NCBI GenBank assembly: GCA_944387445.1
Contig: CALXEX010000014.1
Span: forward strand, 1-48,690
DNA length: 48,690 nt
Source of the DNA: an uncultured Clostridia bacterium
Lineage (GTDB): Bacteria > Bacillota > Clostridia > TANB77 > CAG-508
Reading direction: 5' to 3'
Below the pieces are notes generated by a model. It ran no database searches, was not told the origin of the DNA, and worked only from the letters and a program-made list of their open reading frames with translations. Below, in pieces: positions 1 to 8,754 of this stretch. Position 1 is the stretch's first letter; each line of letters starts with the position of its first letter. A program made the translations under genes and the position numbers.

Positions 1-398
1 ATAGAATTATTTTTCAAAGAAGAGGATCAGGTTGTAGAGATGAAAGATTCAAATTAGAAACAATCGGTGGAAGAGTAAAAGAAGATGACATCGATTTTAG
101 AACTGCCTTGAATAGAGAAATTATGGAAGAGGTTGGAACAGAAGCCAATATAGAAATAAGAGAATTTATTACATCAACATATGCTACTACATTTGACAAT
201 AGATATGATAAAGAACAGCCTTGGGTATATTTAGTATATAAAGGAACTTTAAAAAGTGGGAAATTAACAATAGCAGAACCTGATAAGTGTTTAGGGTATG
301 AAAGATATAAAATTGGTGAAGTAGATGAAAGAGAATTAAGTAATGGAGCAAAAGAACTTTATAAAATTATAAGTGAAAAATATAATGATTTAAAATAG
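1..398 (+). CDS. Nudix hydrolase, 5'-truncated by the window edge
   Basis: The frame is open from base 3 to a TAG at 396-398, so only the C-terminal ~131 residues are present. A Nudix-box-like segment is visible (GGRVKEDD, then REIMEEVG). The spacing between the first glycine and the REXXEEXG part is slightly longer than the strict consensus, as in several divergent Nudix families. Family knowledge: the box binds Mg2+ and cleaves a nucleoside-diphosphate-linked substrate. The substrate cannot be told here. An internal ATG at 108 exists but would cut the Nudix box in half, so it is not the start. A methyltransferase gene follows closely. Confidence 0.8.
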   Translation, partial: RIIFQRRGSGCRDERFKLETIGGRVKEDDIDFRTALNREIMEEVGTEANIEIREFITSTYATTFDNRYDKEQPWVYLVYKGTLKSGKLTIAEPDKCLGYERYKIGEVDERELSNGAKELYKIISEKYNDLK

Positions 399-424
399 AA
401 ACAATTTGAAAAGGGATGAAAAGT

Positions 425-1408
425 ATGAAAGTAAAAGAGCAAACCAAAAAGATGAAAGAAATGATAAATGGATATAAATTGACATATCTAATCATGTCAG
501 CAAATAATATTGGACTATTTAATATATTAGATAATAAAGGAAAAACATTGAAACAGATAGCTATGGAATTACATTTAGAAGAGGATAGAATTGAACCTAT
601 ATTAAATGGGTTGACATTTCATAAAATAATCAGTAAAGATAAGGATAGCTATTATTTAGAAGAATATAACGAGGTATTAAATAAGAACTCAGAATATAAT
701 CAACTAGGGTATATAAAATTTGCTGAAACCATCATAAAAAGATACGAGAACTTAGAAAATGCTATCAAAAATAAAGAAACAGCAACTAACAGCTTTAAGG
801 ATTTAACAGAAAAAGATGCAGAAAGCTTTATGCAGGGAATGAATGCAAATGCAATCAACCCATCTAAGTTTATTGCAGAAAACTATGACTTTGATAATCA
901 TAAAATATTAGACGTTGCAGCTGGTGCAGGAACATATTCCATAACAGTAGCTAAAAAATATGAAAATATTACAGCAAAAATGATTGATTTGCCAGAAATG
1001 GTGAAAATACAAAATAAAAGAATTCATCAAGAAGGATTAGAAGATAGGTTAACATCTGAAACTTATGATTATAATATCAATTTTCCAACAGGCAATTATG
1101 ATGATGTATTCCTATTTGCAGTAGTCCATCAAGAACCAGAACAACAAGTAAGAAAGTTGTTAGATAATATTTACCATGTTTTAAAACCAAATGGAAGGCT
1201 TTTCTTAAGCAGCTTCTTCTTAAACGAAGATAAAATCAGTCCAGAATATTCTGTACAATTTGCTATTGAAATGTTAATAAATACAGAAAAGGGAAAAGCA
1301 TATACACATAATGAAATTCAAGACTTAATGAAAAAGAGTCAGTTCAAAGAAATAGAAAGAGTGGATGAAATACCAGGACCAGCAACATTATATATTGCGA
1401 AAAAATAG
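425..1408 (+). CDS. SAM-dependent methyltransferase with N-terminal dimerisation helix domain
   Basis: The protein has 327 residues from this start. The N-terminal ~110 residues are helical and winged-helix-like, as in plant/bacterial O-methyltransferases (GLFNILDNKGKTLKQIA). A class I SAM-binding domain follows, with motif I LDVAAGAGTYSI near residue 162, an acidic ligand after the next strand (MIDLPEM), and a post-core HVLKPNGRLF strand. The start at 425 is chosen over the ATG at 416 because an AAGGG sits directly against 416 with no spacing but lies 9 bases ahead of 425. The methyl acceptor is unknown. A decayed fragment of a close paralogue lies at 3729-3842. Confidence 0.85.
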   Translation: MKVKEQTKKMKEMINGYKLTYLIMSANNIGLFNILDNKGKTLKQIAMELHLEEDRIEPILNGLTFHKIISKDKDSYYLEEYNEVLNKNSEYNQLGYIKFAETIIKRYENLENAIKNKETATNSFKDLTEKDAESFMQGMNANAINPSKFIAENYDFDNHKILDVAAGAGTYSITVAKKYENITAKMIDLPEMVKIQNKRIHQEGLEDRLTSETYDYNINFPTGNYDDVFLFAVVHQEPEQQVRKLLDNIYHVLKPNGRLFLSSFFLNEDKISPEYSVQFAIEMLINTEKGKAYTHNEIQDLMKKSQFKEIERVDEIPGPATLYIAKK

Positions 1409-1439
1409 TTATGAATGTAAAAATTGGAGGTAATTATAA

Positions 1440-1826
1440 ATGAGTTTAAATATTATAAATGAATTAGTTGTTGCAAATGTACAAAATTCAATACAATTTT
1501 ATGAAAATAATTTTAATTTTACAACAGAAATGAAAGAAGGAAAACCAATTACTTGGGCACAATTAAAAAATAACGAAGCAATTATCATGTTAGAAGATTA
1601 TAATACTGTAAAGAGTGAAATAAGTAATTATCCAAGTAAAGTTCATAATAGTAATTTGATTAAATTCGAATATAATGAACTTAGAGAAATAAAGGAGTTA
1701 TATAAAACATTAAAACAAAATAATATTGAATTTTTCATGGAATATACAGAAACTGATTATGGAAAAGCTGAATTTGGAATTTTAGATCCAGACAAAAATT
1801 TGATATTAATTTCAGCCGTAATGTAG
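1440..1826 (+). CDS. VOC (glyoxalase/bleomycin-resistance) family protein
   Basis: This is a 128-residue single-domain protein with the vicinal-oxygen-chelate beta-alpha-beta-beta-beta pattern. An N-terminal ELVVANVQNSIQFYENNF element is followed by WAQLKNNEAIIML strands, and the protein ends with FGILDPDKNLILI, the usual C-terminal 'DPDGN' region. A strong GGAGG precedes the ATG. Family members bind metals or small hydrophobic molecules and include dioxygenases, glyoxalases and drug-binding proteins. The sequence does not say which. It lies 31 bases after the methyltransferase gene and probably shares its transcript. Confidence 0.8.
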   Translation: MSLNIINELVVANVQNSIQFYENNFNFTTEMKEGKPITWAQLKNNEAIIMLEDYNTVKSEISNYPSKVHNSNLIKFEYNELREIKELYKTLKQNNIEFFMEYTETDYGKAEFGILDPDKNLILISAVM

Positions 1827-1873
1827 TTTAGAATAAATAATAACATGATAAGTGTTTAGGAAGGGAGTATATA

Positions 1874-2689
1874 ATGTCGAATAAGTGTAGATTAATTATA
1901 TTTTCAGATATACATTATTTGGATAAAAGACCAGAAAAATTAGACTTTAATTTAAGTAGAAAACTTACACAATATTCTGTAGAAGTGATAGATAAGTTGA
2001 TAAATAAAATAAATGAGGATAAACCAGATGTAAGTATCTGTTTAGGAGATTTGATTGAAGATACATTTAATCATGATTTAGATATTATAAATTATACATA
2101 TATTTGGAATAAATTAAAAAATATACAAGTTCCATTTTATTCAGTAATGGGAAATCATGATTTACGAACCATGAATTCCAGAAAAGAACTTGAAAAAATT
2201 ATGGGCTATCAAAATGCAACATTTTCATTTAACTTAAAAGGCTATCATTTTATTATTCTAACAACAGATATTAGAGAAGATTTAGGTGGAGATGATGGTG
2301 GAATATATAAGGCACAATGTATGTCAGAAAAAGAAATTGCTTGGCTGAAGGAAGATTTAGAAAAAAATCAATTACCTTGTATCATATTTACCCATTTTGG
2401 TTTAGCAGAAGATAGGCAAATAGGAAATTATTGGTTTGAAAAAAATCCAGAAGATGGTTTAATGAGTAATCGAAAAGAAGTGAAGGAAATCATAAAATCT
2501 GATGAGAATATAATTGCTATTTTTAATGGACATCAGCATTGGACAAAACAATTACAGGAAGATGGAAAAAATTATTATACAGTAGGATCATTAACAGATA
2601 ATGTTGATATGAAAGGCATACCAGATGGAGTATATTTAGAAGTAGAATTAGAAGATAGGAATGTCAAAATAATAGAGAAACATATTTAG
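1874..2689 (+). CDS. Calcineurin-like metallophosphoesterase
   Basis: A 271-residue protein carries the complete metallophosphoesterase metal-ligand set in order: FSDIH (D12, H14), GDLIED near residue 58, GNHD at 93-96, THFG, and NGHQH at 218-222. These residues hold the two-metal centre that hydrolyses phosphomono- or diesters. There is no signal peptide or membrane segment, so it is probably cytosolic. An AAGGGAG ribosome binding site precedes the ATG. The substrate cannot be assigned, and the length and single domain resemble CpdA/Icc-like phosphodiesterases only in general terms. Confidence 0.85.
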   Translation: MSNKCRLIIFSDIHYLDKRPEKLDFNLSRKLTQYSVEVIDKLINKINEDKPDVSICLGDLIEDTFNHDLDIINYTYIWNKLKNIQVPFYSVMGNHDLRTMNSRKELEKIMGYQNATFSFNLKGYHFIILTTDIREDLGGDDGGIYKAQCMSEKEIAWLKEDLEKNQLPCIIFTHFGLAEDRQIGNYWFEKNPEDGLMSNRKEVKEIIKSDENIIAIFNGHQHWTKQLQEDGKNYYTVGSLTDNVDMKGIPDGVYLEVELEDRNVKIIEKHI

Positions 2690-2702
2690 AAAAAATGTAA
2701 GT

Positions 2703-2731
2703 TTGATAATCTAGATAAAATATGATAAAAT
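2703..2731 (+). promoter_or_regulatory. Sigma-A-type promoter for the gene at 2802
   Basis: TTGATA, a 17-bp spacer and TAAAAT lie about 70 bp upstream of the 2802 start codon. The -10 is preceded by TATGA, giving an extended -10 look. This element is typical of the host, although the gene it would serve has atypical codon use. Confidence 0.5.
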
Positions 2732-2801
2732 AAAACATATTCTAAGTTGAAGAATAAGATTTCATTTCAAAAATTATTATTTTTATTAGGAGGACAAATT
2801 T

Positions 2802-3584
2802 ATGAAGACATTGAAGATGAAAATCGCAGTTCCTGAAGTGGAAGGTGGACGGCTTATTTCAGCAGAAGTAAAAGATGGTAACATTTTTGCAAAATTTGAA
2901 ATTGAAGATCGAAGAAGAGAAAATGTAACTCCTTTGATTTTCAAAGGTAATCCGGAGAGCAGAATAGATTATACAACCTTCGATGGAAAGTGGCTAGAAC
3001 ATCATCCAACTACAATGAGACAAAAAATGACTCTAAGGATATATCAGAAAGCAAAGAGTCAAGGGAGATTACATGCTTTTACTTGTATGAGATTGGATCC
3101 ATCTATTAAAGATGGAAAGCTGGTATACCAGCAAGGTCTACCACCGGCGCTAGGATTTTCCTGTGCAGAATGGAGAAATATGTTGAAAGAGTATAATCCA
3201 AGTCGGAATAGTCGACTGATGACCATAACGGAGCATGCATGTAGGAACCTATTTCTTATTAAGAGGCTTGTGGAGTCTGGATATGAAATTGAAGAAGCGT
3301 GGGAAACCGTATGTGATGATTCTCAAGAAATTGGTCATTATTCTAATTCAGATAATCATTCAAGCGATTTTGAGCCAACGGGTAGTAGAGGAGTATGTGG
3401 CTTTTATGATTTGGCTAATACATGGAAGATACTCGAAGGAGATTCAGAGATATTTGGTGATTTTTGGGTTGCTAGTGGGTTCTACAATAACAGTAGCAAA
3501 ATCTGTCCAGTGGGTGACATAAGACCTCAGCACTCAAAAGGGGACTATGTTAATATTAGCGTAGGTATGCTTGCACTTGACTAA
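2802..3584 (+). CDS. Unknown protein with atypical (foreign) codon use
   Basis: The 260-residue product is not recognised. The N-terminal half is charged and beta-rich. The middle has a helical segment around ITEHACRNLFLIKRLVESG. The C-terminal ~90 residues hold glycine/aromatic motifs (GVCGFYDLANTWKIL, FWVASGFYNN) that vaguely recall C-type-lectin/FGE-like folds; this is a weak inference. Base composition is clearly less AT-rich than the neighbours, and two in-frame CGG arginine codons occur, a codon the native genes avoid. A strong TTAGGAGG precedes the ATG and a good hairpin follows the stop, so it looks like a self-contained single-gene insertion. Gene 30226-30843 shares these traits. Confidence 0.75.
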   Translation: MKTLKMKIAVPEVEGGRLISAEVKDGNIFAKFEIEDRRRENVTPLIFKGNPESRIDYTTFDGKWLEHHPTTMRQKMTLRIYQKAKSQGRLHAFTCMRLDPSIKDGKLVYQQGLPPALGFSCAEWRNMLKEYNPSRNSRLMTITEHACRNLFLIKRLVESGYEIEEAWETVCDDSQEIGHYSNSDNHSSDFEPTGSRGVCGFYDLANTWKILEGDSEIFGDFWVASGFYNNSSKICPVGDIRPQHSKGDYVNISVGMLALD

Positions 3585-3598
3585 ATTTTTAGGAACGA

Positions 3599-3632
3599 GA
3601 TGAGACTTGCTTTGCAGGTCTCATCTTTAGTT
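3599..3632 (+). terminator. Hairpin terminator after the 2802 gene
   Basis: A 12-bp stem (GATGAGACTTGC / GCAGGTCTCATC, one G-T pair) with a TTT loop lies just after the stop codon and is followed by the short T-rich tract TTTAGTT. The stem is unusually GC-rich for this window, matching the foreign character of the gene it follows. Confidence 0.65.
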
Positions 3633-3689
3633 ACGCTTTAATTTTGTAAAAAAACACATGTTATATGTGATACCAGAATTTATATATAT

Positions 3690-3718
3690 TTGAGAAAATT
3701 AAAAATTTATGATATAGT
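3690..3718 (+). promoter_or_regulatory. Sigma-A-type promoter ahead of the methyltransferase remnant and HD gene
   Basis: TTGAGA, a 17-bp spacer and TATAGT with an upstream TATGA. It closely resembles the promoter at 19235-19263. It appears intact, so the decayed fragment at 3729 is probably still transcribed as part of the leader of the HD gene at 3848. Confidence 0.5.
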
Positions 3719-3728
3719 AATAAAAGAA

Positions 3729-3842
3729 ATGATTAATAGATATAAATTAACCTATAAAAATAAAGAAATAGCAACTAATAACTTTAAGGATTTAGCAGAA
3801 AAAGACGCAGAAAGTTTTATGCAAGAACCGGAGGTAATATAA
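3729..3842 (+). pseudogene. Internally deleted remnant of a methyltransferase paralogue
   Basis: A 37-codon frame reads MINRYKLTY and continues directly into KNKEIATNNFKDLAEKDAESF. Both halves match the methyltransferase at 425-1408: the first matches MINGYKLTY at 461-487, and the second matches the segment at about 770-835. About 95 codons between them are missing, and everything after the second half is gone. The junction is in frame and the DNA similarity is high, so this is a deletion derivative of a second copy, not chance. It ends at the ribosome binding site of the HD gene. Confidence 0.8.
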
Positions 3843-3847
3843 AGAAC

Positions 3848-4516
3848 ATGGACGATATTTTAAAAGATAATAATAATGCTAACTATATAAAGAAAATATC
3901 AGCATATGAACAATTTAAGAACAAAAATATAGATAATGATTTAATTAGATTTTATTATCAATTTAATCATTTAAAAGACATATATAGGCAAGGATGGATA
4001 AAAAATATATTAGGAAAAGAACATATTCATAAAATTGAAAGTGTAGCTGACCACTCATGGAGTGTAGCTATGTTAGTAATTAGTGTTATCGAAAAATATA
4101 AATTAAATATGGATATTGCAAAATGTATGAAATTATCCATTATACATGAACTAGGTGAAATATATGCAGGAGACTTTACACCAAGTGATCATATATCGAA
4201 AGACAGAAAACATGAATTAGAGGAAAAAGCAATAGAAAAAGTATTAAATACCATTAATTTTGAAAATGATTTTTTACAATTATGGGAAGAATATGAAAAA
4301 CAAGAAACAGAAGAGGCACAATTTATAAAGCAAGTAGATAAACTGGAATGTATTATGCAAGCTAGTTGTTATGGAATAGATATTTCATATATGAAAGCTA
4401 GTCAAGATAATATTACATTGCCATATTTAAAACAAATTCTAAAAGAACTAGAAACTTTAACAAGTGGTAATGATATACCATTAAATATAAAAAAAGCAGA
4501 TAGAGAAGGAGCTTGA
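3848..4516 (+). CDS. HD-domain phosphohydrolase (YfbR/HDDC2-like)
   Basis: A 222-residue HD-superfamily protein. The signature order is visible: ESVADHSWSVAML (first histidine), IIHELGEIYAGDFTPSD (H-E/D pair with the family's GD..P) and a downstream KQVDKLE that supplies the last aspartate. Known relatives are 5'-deoxynucleotidases (YfbR) and HDDC2, which dephosphorylate dNMPs. The nucleotide role is inferred. A GGAGGT lies upstream within the methyltransferase remnant. A paralogue of the same family lies at 27924-28571, and a different HD type is at 17923-18501. Confidence 0.8.
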   Translation: MDDILKDNNNANYIKKISAYEQFKNKNIDNDLIRFYYQFNHLKDIYRQGWIKNILGKEHIHKIESVADHSWSVAMLVISVIEKYKLNMDIAKCMKLSIIHELGEIYAGDFTPSDHISKDRKHELEEKAIEKVLNTINFENDFLQLWEEYEKQETEEAQFIKQVDKLECIMQASCYGIDISYMKASQDNITLPYLKQILKELETLTSGNDIPLNIKKADREGA

Positions 4517-4578
4517 AAATACAGTCATAAAAATAATAAAATTTGAATTAATCCAATAGGAAGAAAGGTTAAAATTTT

Positions 4579-5961
4579 ATGGAAGATAAAATATGTAAAA
4601 AATTTCTAGAACTATTTTATAAATTATCACAAATACCAAGAGAGTCAGGAAAAGAAAAAAGATTTGCTGATTTTTTAGAGGCATTTGCGAAAGAAAATAA
4701 TTTAGAATGTTATAGAGATGAAAATAACAATGTTTTGATAAAAAAATCTGGTAATAAGAAAAATAATGAGCCAATTATATTGCAGGCACATATGGATATG
4801 GTATGTGTAAAAAGAGAAAATAGTAACCATGATTTTGATACAGATCCAATTGAAATAGTCAGAAATGGTGATGTCATATCAGCAAAAGATACATCATTAG
4901 GAGCTGACCAGGGAATTGGATTAGCTATCATGTTACTCATATTGGAAAGTAGCAAAATAAAACATCCAGATTTAGAGTGTTTATTTACGACTGAAGAAGA
5001 AACAACTTTTTATGGTGCAGTAAACTTTAATTATTCAAAATTGAAAGGAAAGAGATTAATTAATATAGATCATGATAAAGATGATTCTATTGTAATAGGA
5101 TGTGATGCAGATATCTGTAATCAATATATATTTGAAGGAAAACATATTACTACCAATATGCCATCTTATAAAATAACAATTAGTGGTGTAGAAGGTGGAA
5201 ATTCAGGATGGAAAATTGAGAGAAGTAGTAAAAGTGCAATTAGCATAATGGCAAAGATAATACAAAAGTTACAGACCGAAGAGGATGTATATATTTGTCA
5301 AATTTCAGGAGGTAACTCAGAAAATGATATAGCAACTTCATGTGAATGCACTATAAAAACAGACAGTAAAGATATAGAAAATAAGATAAAGAGCAATATA
5401 GAAGAAAAGCATATAGATATACAAATAGATGAAGTAGATAGTGAAATCTCATTTTCTTCAGAAGATAGCCAAAAAATAATAGAAGAGATAATCAATTTAA
5501 AACAAGGTTTGATTACAAATAGAAACAATATTATTACATCAGGAAATATAGGAAAGATAGAAACCATAAACAATAAAATCGTAATAACAGGAATTTTAAG
5601 AAGTATAGAAGAGAGTGAAATGGAAGAGCAAAATTATGAAAATAAGCGTATATCTAAAAGTAATGATTTTGAAACTGAAGAAGTTTACAAAGATTTAGCA
5701 TGGATACCCAATAAAAATTCGAAATTAAAAGAAGATTATAAAAACATATATTATCAAGTAAATGGAGAGTATCCTGGTTTCGAAATTACACACGGAGGAT
5801 TAGAATGTAGTTGTATCGCTCAAAGAATAACAGGATTAGATATGATTTCTATTGGAAGTATTATAGAAGATTTTCATACTGTAAATGAAAGGATGTATAT
5901 TAGTTCGTGTGAAAAAACGATAAAAACATTGTTAGCTTTTTTAGAGTATGAAAATAGTTAA
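4579..5961 (+). CDS. pepD: Xaa-His dipeptidase (aminoacyl-histidine dipeptidase), M20 family
   Basis: The 460-residue length fits PepD. Zinc-site motifs are in order: QAHMDMV (first histidine and aspartate), SLGADQGIG (bridging aspartate), FTTEEET (catalytic glutamate pair), INIDHD and a late IEDFHTVNERM supplying the last histidine. The segment between is the dimerisation/lid domain typical of this family. The enzyme hydrolyses dipeptides such as carnosine and other Xaa-His peptides in the cytosol. It is preceded by an AGGAAAGG site. No partner genes are linked. Confidence 0.9.
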   Translation: MEDKICKKFLELFYKLSQIPRESGKEKRFADFLEAFAKENNLECYRDENNNVLIKKSGNKKNNEPIILQAHMDMVCVKRENSNHDFDTDPIEIVRNGDVISAKDTSLGADQGIGLAIMLLILESSKIKHPDLECLFTTEEETTFYGAVNFNYSKLKGKRLINIDHDKDDSIVIGCDADICNQYIFEGKHITTNMPSYKITISGVEGGNSGWKIERSSKSAISIMAKIIQKLQTEEDVYICQISGGNSENDIATSCECTIKTDSKDIENKIKSNIEEKHIDIQIDEVDSEISFSSEDSQKIIEEIINLKQGLITNRNNIITSGNIGKIETINNKIVITGILRSIEESEMEEQNYENKRISKSNDFETEEVYKDLAWIPNKNSKLKEDYKNIYYQVNGEYPGFEITHGGLECSCIAQRITGLDMISIGSIIEDFHTVNERMYISSCEKTIKTLLAFLEYENS

Positions 5962-6042
5962 TCTAGCCATCAAAAGAAGAATGGACATAGAATTAGCAAA
6001 TAATATAAAAAATAGTCTTTAAAATAGAAGGGAATTTAAACT

Positions 6043-6618
6043 ATGAATTTAATCAATATTGGAATAGAAGAATTTCAAAAGGAAGTATATCCAGAATATA
6101 TAAAAATATTTCCCAAAGAAGAAAGAAAAGAATTAAAAACAATAGAAGAAAATTATGATAAAAAGATAACAAAATTTATCAAGATATGTGAAAATAATCA
6201 ATTTATTGGATTTTTTATTATCAATACAATCAAAAATAGCAAATACATACAACTAGATTATTTTGCTATTTTAGAGCCATATCAAAATAAAGGATATGGA
6301 ACAAAAGCAATACAGTTATTAAAAAGCCAAATGGAAGCATATGATGGGATATTTGTAGAAATAGAAAAACTAGGTTTAGGAAAAGACAAGCAAGATAATC
6401 TAGTAAGAGAAAGAAGAGCAAAGTTTTATGAAACTTTAGGATTTGAAAAATTGAACTTTGCATTAAAATGGTTTGAAAGTTTAATATTATCAATTTATGT
6501 ACTGCCGATTTCTAGTTATAAAGATACGGAAGAGAAAATTATGGAAAATATGTTTCAAATATATATTTCAGTACATGGAAAGGAAAAAGTAGATAGAGAT
6601 TGTAAAGTAATAAAATAA
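6043..6618 (+). CDS. GNAT-family N-acetyltransferase
   Basis: A 191-residue protein. The central part shows the acetyl-CoA pyrophosphate-binding signature of the GNAT fold: LDYFAILEPYQNKGYGTKAI (strand 4, then Q/RxxGxG/A, then helix 3). A later RRAKFYETLGFEK gives the usual C-terminal beta-bulge motif. The 40 residues after the core (IYVLPISSYKDTEEK) are longer than in minimal GNATs. The acceptor is unknown. A 200-bp spacer with nothing recognisable separates it from the next gene. Confidence 0.8.
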   Translation: MNLINIGIEEFQKEVYPEYIKIFPKEERKELKTIEENYDKKITKFIKICENNQFIGFFIINTIKNSKYIQLDYFAILEPYQNKGYGTKAIQLLKSQMEAYDGIFVEIEKLGLGKDKQDNLVRERRAKFYETLGFEKLNFALKWFESLILSIYVLPISSYKDTEEKIMENMFQIYISVHGKEKVDRDCKVIK

Positions 6619-6820
6619 AAAACATAAAAGAATATATGTTTAAAAATCAGAGGAATCACGCAAATGTAATTGATAAATTCAAAGTAATAAATAAAATCAA
6701 AAGAAAAATATAATCAAAAACTATTGATAATTTTTTTTGCATGTGATATATCTGAATTAACTACTAAAGAAAAAATGAATGGAGAAATAAACGGAGAAGA
6801 AAATAAAAGAGGTAGTTAAC

Positions 6821-7990
6821 ATGGAATTAAGTATAAAGGAACCTAGAGACATAAAAGAACTAAGGAAAGCAATCCAAAATATGGATTTAATACCAGAAGA
6901 TTTTATAATAAGAATAGAAAACAATATTTTTTCAATTGATGGAAATTGGCTATTACAAAGAGCAAAAGAAACTAAAGATGGAAGTCTAGAAAATATAAAT
7001 GCTATACTTGAAAGTAACGGCGATAAGAAAAATTTTAGAAGTGAAGTAAGAAAGACAACAGAAAATTTCGAAGGAAGATGGAATATAGATATCAAAAAAC
7101 TTTTATATGCAAGGTTAGATAAATCCGATTTACCAGGAGAAAAACCATGTCTTACTTTGTCTTATTTATCTGTCTTAGAAACTGGAAATTCAACAGAGAT
7201 AGAAAAATGGAAAAATGCAGGTTTTATCTGGCAAGATATTGGAAAAGTGGATAGAACACAGTTAACACCAGACACAAGTTATACATATGGTGTGATTAGA
7301 CAAAATGAGAAGGAAATACAAAATCTCTTAAGAAAGTATACAGAATTTGATGAAAAAAAATTTGATCAATATTTTTTTCATGGTATGAACAATAGAGAAG
7401 GTTTATTAGAAGGATTTGTATTTTGTGCAAATACACACCTGACATATGATAAATATAGGAAATTATCTTTGGGAGAAAAATACCTGACAAATGTAGAAAT
7501 GTTAGTAACATTAAAAGAAGAAGTAGTAAAAAAATATGAGCAAGTATATAGATATATATACTTATTCGATGGAGAAGACAATAGATTCGATTATCACTTG
7601 ACACCCGAAGAAAAACAAAGAGTCGAAGAGATGGTAGAAAATAAAATACAGGAATTAATGATTGGAGATATATTTATATTTAATCGAAGAGGGTTGTCAT
7701 TTAATGATAGACTTTTTGATATGGAGTGTGGTAAAATAAAACGCACTTATGACAAAGCGAGAGATCTTGGATGGGCTAAAGAGGTATATAAAGTAATTGA
7801 ACAATTAGGATTTATGGAAAGAATAGATCCTTATCAATATTATAGTAGATGGCTACAAGCAAAGATTGGTAGACTAAAGGAAAGCAAAAAATATAAAGAA
7901 GAAGATTTAGAAAAGTTAGAAGAAATATATAGAAAGTATTTTAAAACAAAGGAACAAGAAAAAGGCAATGAAGGAAACGGAAAAGAGTAA
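6821..7990 (+). CDS. Unknown protein, 389 residues
   Basis: Not recognised. The product is soluble and charged, with no signal peptide or membrane segment. The N-terminal ~100 residues resemble an interaction domain (IKELRKAIQNMDLIPEDFI), a middle region contains LPGEKPCLTLSYLSVLETG, and the C-terminal ~60 residues are a lysine/glutamate-rich helix likely to form a coiled coil. Codon use matches the native genes, and a GAGGT ribosome binding site precedes the ATG. A strong terminator follows, so it ends its transcript. Confidence 0.75.
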   Translation: MELSIKEPRDIKELRKAIQNMDLIPEDFIIRIENNIFSIDGNWLLQRAKETKDGSLENINAILESNGDKKNFRSEVRKTTENFEGRWNIDIKKLLYARLDKSDLPGEKPCLTLSYLSVLETGNSTEIEKWKNAGFIWQDIGKVDRTQLTPDTSYTYGVIRQNEKEIQNLLRKYTEFDEKKFDQYFFHGMNNREGLLEGFVFCANTHLTYDKYRKLSLGEKYLTNVEMLVTLKEEVVKKYEQVYRYIYLFDGEDNRFDYHLTPEEKQRVEEMVENKIQELMIGDIFIFNRRGLSFNDRLFDMECGKIKRTYDKARDLGWAKEVYKVIEQLGFMERIDPYQYYSRWLQAKIGRLKESKKYKEEDLEKLEEIYRKYFKTKEQEKGNEGNGKE

Positions 7991-7997
7991 TAAAGAT

Positions 7998-8044
7998 AAA
8001 GTTAAAGTACATCAAAATAAAAATGATGGCTTTAACTTTTTTAT
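7998..8044 (+). terminator. Rho-independent terminator after the 6821 gene
   Basis: AAAGTTAAAG pairs with CTTTAACTTT, with a CATC/GATG inner extension, followed by an uninterrupted T run (TTTTTTA). It lies just after the stop codon. Confidence 0.75.
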
Positions 8045-8135
8045 TGCCAAAAACAACAAGCCTCTGAGATACTAAATCTGCAATCTTTGATTGTTATGTC
8101 GGGTCAGGTTGTAATTTTTTCTATAAAAAAGTGAA

Positions 8136-8164
8136 TTGAATTGTATAAAACCATAGGGTATGAT
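8136..8164 (+). promoter_or_regulatory. Sigma-A-type promoter for the isp genes
   Basis: TTGAAT, 17-bp spacer, TATGAT, 50 bp ahead of the ispF start codon and after the preceding terminator. This is the only good promoter-like element seen in the 8045-8213 gap. Confidence 0.55.
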
Positions 8165-8213
8165 ACAATAAAAAGGATTAAGTGTGAAAATAAAGGAAAA
8201 GGAATGATAAAAA

Positions 8214-8678
8214 ATGAAAGTAGCCATCGGACAAGATAGTCATAGAATCGATTATACAAACACAGACAAAAAACTATTATTAGGAGGCGTAGAATTCAAA
8301 GAAGATTTTTCAATCGTAGCCAATAGTGATGGAGATGTTGTTTTACATGCCATTACAAACGCTGTATCAGGAATTACATGTAAAAATATAATTGGAAAAG
8401 TTTCTGATGATATGTGTAAAAAAGGTATTACCAATAGTGAAGAATATTTAAAAGAAGCTCTAAAATATTTAGATAATCAAATTATACATCTATCCATTTC
8501 TATAGAATGTAAAACACCGAAAATAAGTCCTAAAGTAGAAGAAATGAGAAAAAATATAGCAAGAATATTAGGAATCAATGAAAATTGTGTGGGGATAACA
8601 GCTACTTCAGGAGAAGCACTAACAGAATTTGGAAAAGGTAATGGAATTAGTGTTTTTACGTGTCTTACAGTAGAGTAA
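8214..8678 (+). CDS. ispF: 2-C-methyl-D-erythritol 2,4-cyclodiphosphate synthase, divergent
   Basis: The 154-residue length is right for IspF, which cyclises CDP-methylerythritol phosphate in the MEP pathway. Visible motifs are GQDSHRID (metal-binding D and H), LLGGVEF, NSDGDVVLHAI (third metal ligand) and a C-terminal TATSGEALTEFGKGNGI matching the family's TTTE..GF.GRGEGI. It is divergent: the usual GDIG..FPDTD segment reads NIIGKVSDDM, and HAITDA reads HAITNA. It heads an ispF-ispE-ispD cluster, which supports the call. A real enzyme is likely, though kinetically altered or specialised. Confidence 0.8.
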   Translation: MKVAIGQDSHRIDYTNTDKKLLLGGVEFKEDFSIVANSDGDVVLHAITNAVSGITCKNIIGKVSDDMCKKGITNSEEYLKEALKYLDNQIIHLSISIECKTPKISPKVEEMRKNIARILGINENCVGITATSGEALTEFGKGNGISVFTCLTVE

Positions 8679-8694
8679 AATTAGTAGGAGAGAA

Positions 8695-8754
8695 GTTGGA
8701 AAATTTCATTCTTTTCCAACTAGATTTGTGCCTTAGGAAGGAATAAGATGATAT
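8695..8754 (+). promoter_or_regulatory. Structured leader between ispF and ispE (shared leader family, copy A)
   Basis: GTTGGAAAA (8695-8703) pairs perfectly with TTTTCCAAC (8712-8720) around an 8-base loop. TAGATTTGTGCC and then GGAAGGAATAAGATG follow, up to the start region. Its layout (stem with GTTG..CAAC, TAGATyTrTGC, purine-rich Shine-Dalgarno) matches the leaders at 32269-32338 and 42691-42752. Those two are much closer to each other than to this one. Confidence 0.5.

Noticed and set aside
3235..3522. Overlapping frame inside the 2802 gene
   Set aside because: It has no ribosome binding site and hydrophobic, low-complexity translation. It is a shadow of the larger frame.
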